Source of the DNA: an uncultured Eubacteriales bacterium
Lineage (GTDB): Bacteria > Bacillota > Clostridia > Oscillospirales > Acutalibacteraceae
Assembly (NCBI GenBank): GCA_900317765.1
Contig: ONID01000002.1
Coordinates: forward strand, 1-64,000
DNA length: 64,000 nt
Reading direction: 5' to 3'
Shown here: positions 61,775 to 64,000 of the stretch, in pieces
Numbering within the stretch: the stretch's first letter is position 1
Layout: every line of letters begins with the position of its first letter
The notes under the pieces: model-generated
The model's input: the letters and a program-made list of their open reading frames with translations, nothing else
What the model was told of the DNA's origin: nothing
The model's database searches: none
Translations under genes and position numbers: made by a program

Positions 61775-62356
61775 ATGGATGAATGGAAGGATATAAAAAT
61801 CGGATATGCCATCTGCGGTTCATTCTGCACGTTCCGCAGAACCATCGACGAGATGAGAATTTTGGCCCAAAAGGGGGCGGACATCTATCCCATTATGTCA
61901 CAAAACGCTTATTCCCTTGATACGCGTTTCGGAAAGGCTTCTGATTTTGTAGATGAAATTGAGGAAATATGCGGAAAGAGCGTCATACACACCATTCCGC
62001 AGGCTGAGCCGATCGGACCTAAAAAGCTGCTTGATGTGCTGGTGATTTCACCCTGTACAGGCAATACCCTTGCCAAATTATCCTGCGGCGTGACCGATAC
62101 GGCTGTAGCGCTTGCAGCGAAAGCGCACCTGCGCAATGCCCGTCCGCTGGTGATCGGCGTTTCCACCAATGACGCGCTGGCTGCGGCGGCAAAGAATATC
62201 GGCGCATTGATGAATAACAAGAATATCTATTTTATTCCGATGTCGCAGGACGACCCTGTCAAGAAGCCGAATTCTGTGGTAGTACACTTTGACAAAACGC
62301 CAGACGCCATTCAATACGCACTCAATCATACGCAGATACAGCCAATGTATTTATAA
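61775..62356 (+). CDS. dpaB: Dipicolinate synthase subunit B
   Basis: Flavoprotein subunit (SpoVFB) of dipicolinate synthase, 193 residues. The flavoprotein fold starts KIGYAICGSFCTFRRTIDEM and includes LVISPCTGNTLAKLSCGVTD then AVALAAKAHLRNARPLVIG. It follows dpaA by 4 bp with a GGAGG-type site overlapping the dpaA end. Its presence is the strongest sign of sporulation in the window. Confidence 0.96.
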   Translation: MDEWKDIKIGYAICGSFCTFRRTIDEMRILAQKGADIYPIMSQNAYSLDTRFGKASDFVDEIEEICGKSVIHTIPQAEPIGPKKLLDVLVISPCTGNTLAKLSCGVTDTAVALAAKAHLRNARPLVIGVSTNDALAAAAKNIGALMNNKNIYFIPMSQDDPVKKPNSVVVHFDKTPDAIQYALNHTQIQPMYL

Positions 62357-62362
62357 AGTAAA

Positions 62363-62412
62363 TGCCGCAGCATGCGCTGAAAAAGCCATGCTGCGGCAGA
62401 TTTGTTTTTTGT
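62363..62412. terminator. Bidirectional intrinsic terminator
   Basis: TGCCGCAGCATG (62363-62374) pairs with CATGCTGCGGCA (62387-62398); T-rich to the right, serving the convergent dpaB and HtrA genes. Confidence 0.85.
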
Positions 62413-62440
62413 TCCGACGGAAACGACGTCCGTCAATCCA

Positions 62441-63715
62441 TCAGCCCTTGTATTCGGTGAGGGTGATGTCAACCTTGTAATTACGGCCGCTTCTTCTGAT
62501 GACCATATTGACGGTGTCGCCGACTTGGAGATTTTTGGTCTGCGCCTGAATATCTTCTTCCGTCTCAATCTCCGCGCCGTTGATGGAAACGATCATATCG
62601 CCAGCCTGCAGACCTGCTGCGTAAGCATCAGAACGCATATCGACATTGGAGATGAATACACCGTAATCGTCGTAACCGTAGAGCCAGGCGGCTGCAATAT
62701 TGTTGATAGTGACATAGGTGAGTCCAAGACTTGCGCGACCCTTGACATAACCGTATTCCATGAGATCGCCGATGGTTTTCTTGACGGTGTTGGCGGGAAT
62801 GGCAAAGCCAAGACCTTCAATGCCGGAACCGCTGGATTTTGCGTTGACGATGCCGATGAGATTGCCCTTGTCGTCAAAGAGTCCTCCGCCCGAGTTGCCG
62901 GGGTTGATCGCAGCGCTGGTCTGGAGCAGGGTCATGGTTTCGCCGCCGACTTCAATTTCACGTCCGAGCGCGCTGACAATGCCGCTTGTCACAGAGCCGC
63001 CCAGCTGACCCAAAGGATTGCCGATGGCGATGGCGGTCTGTCCCACCTTTAGCTGATCGGAATCCGCGATCAGCACAGCGGGCGTCAGTCCGGTGGCTTC
63101 TATTTTGAGCAGAGCAAGATCTGTTTTTGCATCGTCGCCCTTCACGATTGCGCTGTAGCTTGTTCCGTTTCTGAGAGTGACGTTGATCTTGCTTGCGCCG
63201 TCAATCACGTGGTGATTGGTTACAATGTAACCGTCAGTGGTGAATACAACACCGCTGCCTGCGCCCTGTGAGATATACTGTCCGAGGAAGGAATTGGTGG
63301 TGACGACCTCGGTGGTGATCTCAACGACGGAATCAGCCACTGCCGCTGCGACGTCTTCCACAGCATAGGATGCCTGACTTCCGTTGTCGGTGGTGCGTTC
63401 GATCTCCTGAAATACGACTTTGGAGCCGTCCTCATTCTGGATGACAGTGGTGCCGTTTCCTCCGAGCTTTGCGCCGATGAAGCCTCCGCCGAGACCCAGC
63501 AGCAGGGCAAGCAGTGCGGACAGAAGAATGGTGGATAGGCTTGTTTTCCCTTTGTTGTTGTTGCCTCCGTTAAATGCCGGCTGCTGTATGGGGCGCTGCA
63601 TGGGACGCTGCGGCTGTGAAATATACTGCGCCTGCGGACGCTGAGTCATTGCCTCCGTGGGCATGCCCGGTTGGGAACTGCGGTAATTGCCTTGATTGGG
63701 AGTGTTTGCTGACAT
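62441..63715 (-). CDS. htrA: HtrA/DegP-type serine protease with PDZ domain
   Basis: Membrane-anchored S1C protease for envelope protein quality control. The N-terminal 50 residues are cytoplasmic and rich in Gln/Pro/Arg (P-Q-R-P-M-Q-R-P-I-Q-Q-P), then a membrane helix (about residues 58-82, LLSALLALLLGLGGGFIG). The catalytic triad is visible as His in VTNHHVIDGAS, Asp in KTDLALLKIEA and Ser in NPGNSGGGLFDD. One PDZ domain follows (about residues 330-420: GVFISNVDMRSDAYAAGLQAGD). At 424 residues it is normal. Confidence 0.95.
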   Translation of the reverse strand: MSANTPNQGNYRSSQPGMPTEAMTQRPQAQYISQPQRPMQRPIQQPAFNGGNNNKGKTSLSTILLSALLALLLGLGGGFIGAKLGGNGTTVIQNEDGSKVVFQEIERTTDNGSQASYAVEDVAAAVADSVVEITTEVVTTNSFLGQYISQGAGSGVVFTTDGYIVTNHHVIDGASKINVTLRNGTSYSAIVKGDDAKTDLALLKIEATGLTPAVLIADSDQLKVGQTAIAIGNPLGQLGGSVTSGIVSALGREIEVGGETMTLLQTSAAINPGNSGGGLFDDKGNLIGIVNAKSSGSGIEGLGFAIPANTVKKTIGDLMEYGYVKGRASLGLTYVTINNIAAAWLYGYDDYGVFISNVDMRSDAYAAGLQAGDMIVSINGAEIETEEDIQAQTKNLQVGDTVNMVIRRSGRNYKVDITLTEYKG

Positions 63716-63839
63716 AATGATTGGCTCCTTTACTTTGAATTATTTTTAGATATATTATACATATGTTCATATTATATACATAAATTTATTGTAAAGTATT
63801 ATGTAATTGTAAACTTTAATAAAAATGGAGGTTTTAGGC

Positions 63840-64000
63840 TTGAAGGAATTTTTCAGGAAGTACCAAAAATCGATTATCAGTTATTGTTCTGTGGCAGTGG
63901 TGCTTGGTTTGGTGGGCTTGCTCTGGATGACGATGGGAGGTTCGGGAAAGAAAGCCAATTATACCGGGAACGAAAAAACCTCTCAGAGCGATTATTATCT
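63840..64000 (+). CDS. Start of an unrecognised membrane-anchored protein (cut by window edge)
   Basis: A TTG at 63840-63842 lies 8 nt after GGAGG. The 53 visible codons give a basic N-terminus (MKEFFRKYQKSIISYC), one hydrophobic helix (about residues 15-33, VAVVLGLVGLLWMTMGG) and the beginning of a polar region. This fits a single-pass protein with its bulk outside the membrane. The family cannot be told from this part. Confidence 0.7.
   Translation, partial: MKEFFRKYQKSIISYCSVAVVLGLVGLLWMTMGGSGKKANYTGNEKTSQSDYY

Overview
The window reads as a chromosomal stretch of a Gram-positive, anaerobic, spore-forming clostridium, most likely of the Oscillospirales/Ruminococcaceae type. This is inferred from several points. 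SD motifs are of the GGAGG type, and many promoters have TTGACA-like and TATAAT-like boxes 16-17 bp apart. Dipicolinate synthase genes (dpaA-dpaB) and a SigH-like sigma factor point to sporulation. A flavodiiron protein and a flavin reductase-rubredoxin protein point to strict anaerobiosis. There is a T-box before valS, a class I lysyl-tRNA synthetase, and several large leucine-rich-repeat (BspA-like) surface proteins. No phage, IS element or CRISPR array was seen.

Layout. 0-4.5 kb: minus-strand operon fhs-tsaE-tsaB-glycerophosphotransferase-rpiB (one-carbon metabolism, t6A tRNA modification, wall polymer, pentose phosphate). 4.7-7.3 kb: a SEDS (RodA/FtsW) protein lacking one membrane helix, then an exported LRR/Ig-like protein. 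7.3-9.9 kb: ackA and tmcAL. 10-14 kb: two tandem beta-lactamase-fold serine hydrolases and a zinc-ribbon membrane protein with the same Ig-like domain as the LRR protein. 14-20 kb: purF-purB, proC, plsY and a glycolipid glycosyltransferase. 20-26.6 kb: a 1056-residue LRR/BIG2 surface protein, a RING-like membrane protein, galU and an unrecognised membrane protein. 26.6-33.3 kb: T-box-valS, folC, a radC-like gene and an rRNA m5C methyltransferase. 33.3-41.8 kb: a lipoprotein, class I lysS with an added tRNA-binding domain, tmk, a DUF2156 protein, GNAT, DJ-1, 5-formyl-THF cyclo-ligase and mltG. 42-44.5 kb: a single gene fusing a Gfo/Idh/MocA oxidoreductase to a GH13 alpha-amylase. 44.6-50.2 kb: flavodiiron protein, divergent Lgt, phosphodiester glycosidase, a lipoprotein, a Crp/Fnr regulator broken by one in-frame stop, and the flavin reductase-rubredoxin. 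50.3-53.3 kb: a hexapeptide acetyltransferase, two Gln-Pro-Met repeat membrane proteins and yebC. 53.4-59.4 kb: tRNA-Ala, tRNA-Leu, an unrecognised protein, a serpin lipoprotein, an FHA-SEDS fusion and its PBP. 59.5-64 kb: the SigH-like factor, a tRNA-like structured element in front of a zinc-ribbon gene, a short terminated leader or sRNA, dpaA-dpaB, an HtrA protease, and the start of an unrecognised membrane-anchored protein cut by the window edge.

The genes are mostly housekeeping with strong envelope and translation themes: two SEDS proteins, PBP, MltG and wall/lipid glycosyltransferases; ValRS, LysRS, TsaB/E, TmcAL and two tRNAs. The observations most worth checking are the tRNA-like element at 60223-60304, the oxidoreductase-amylase fusion with an internal start site, the SEDS protein missing about 27 residues, and the Crp/Fnr gene with a lone UAA. 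Nothing here can be asserted to be a wholly new system from sequence reading alone.
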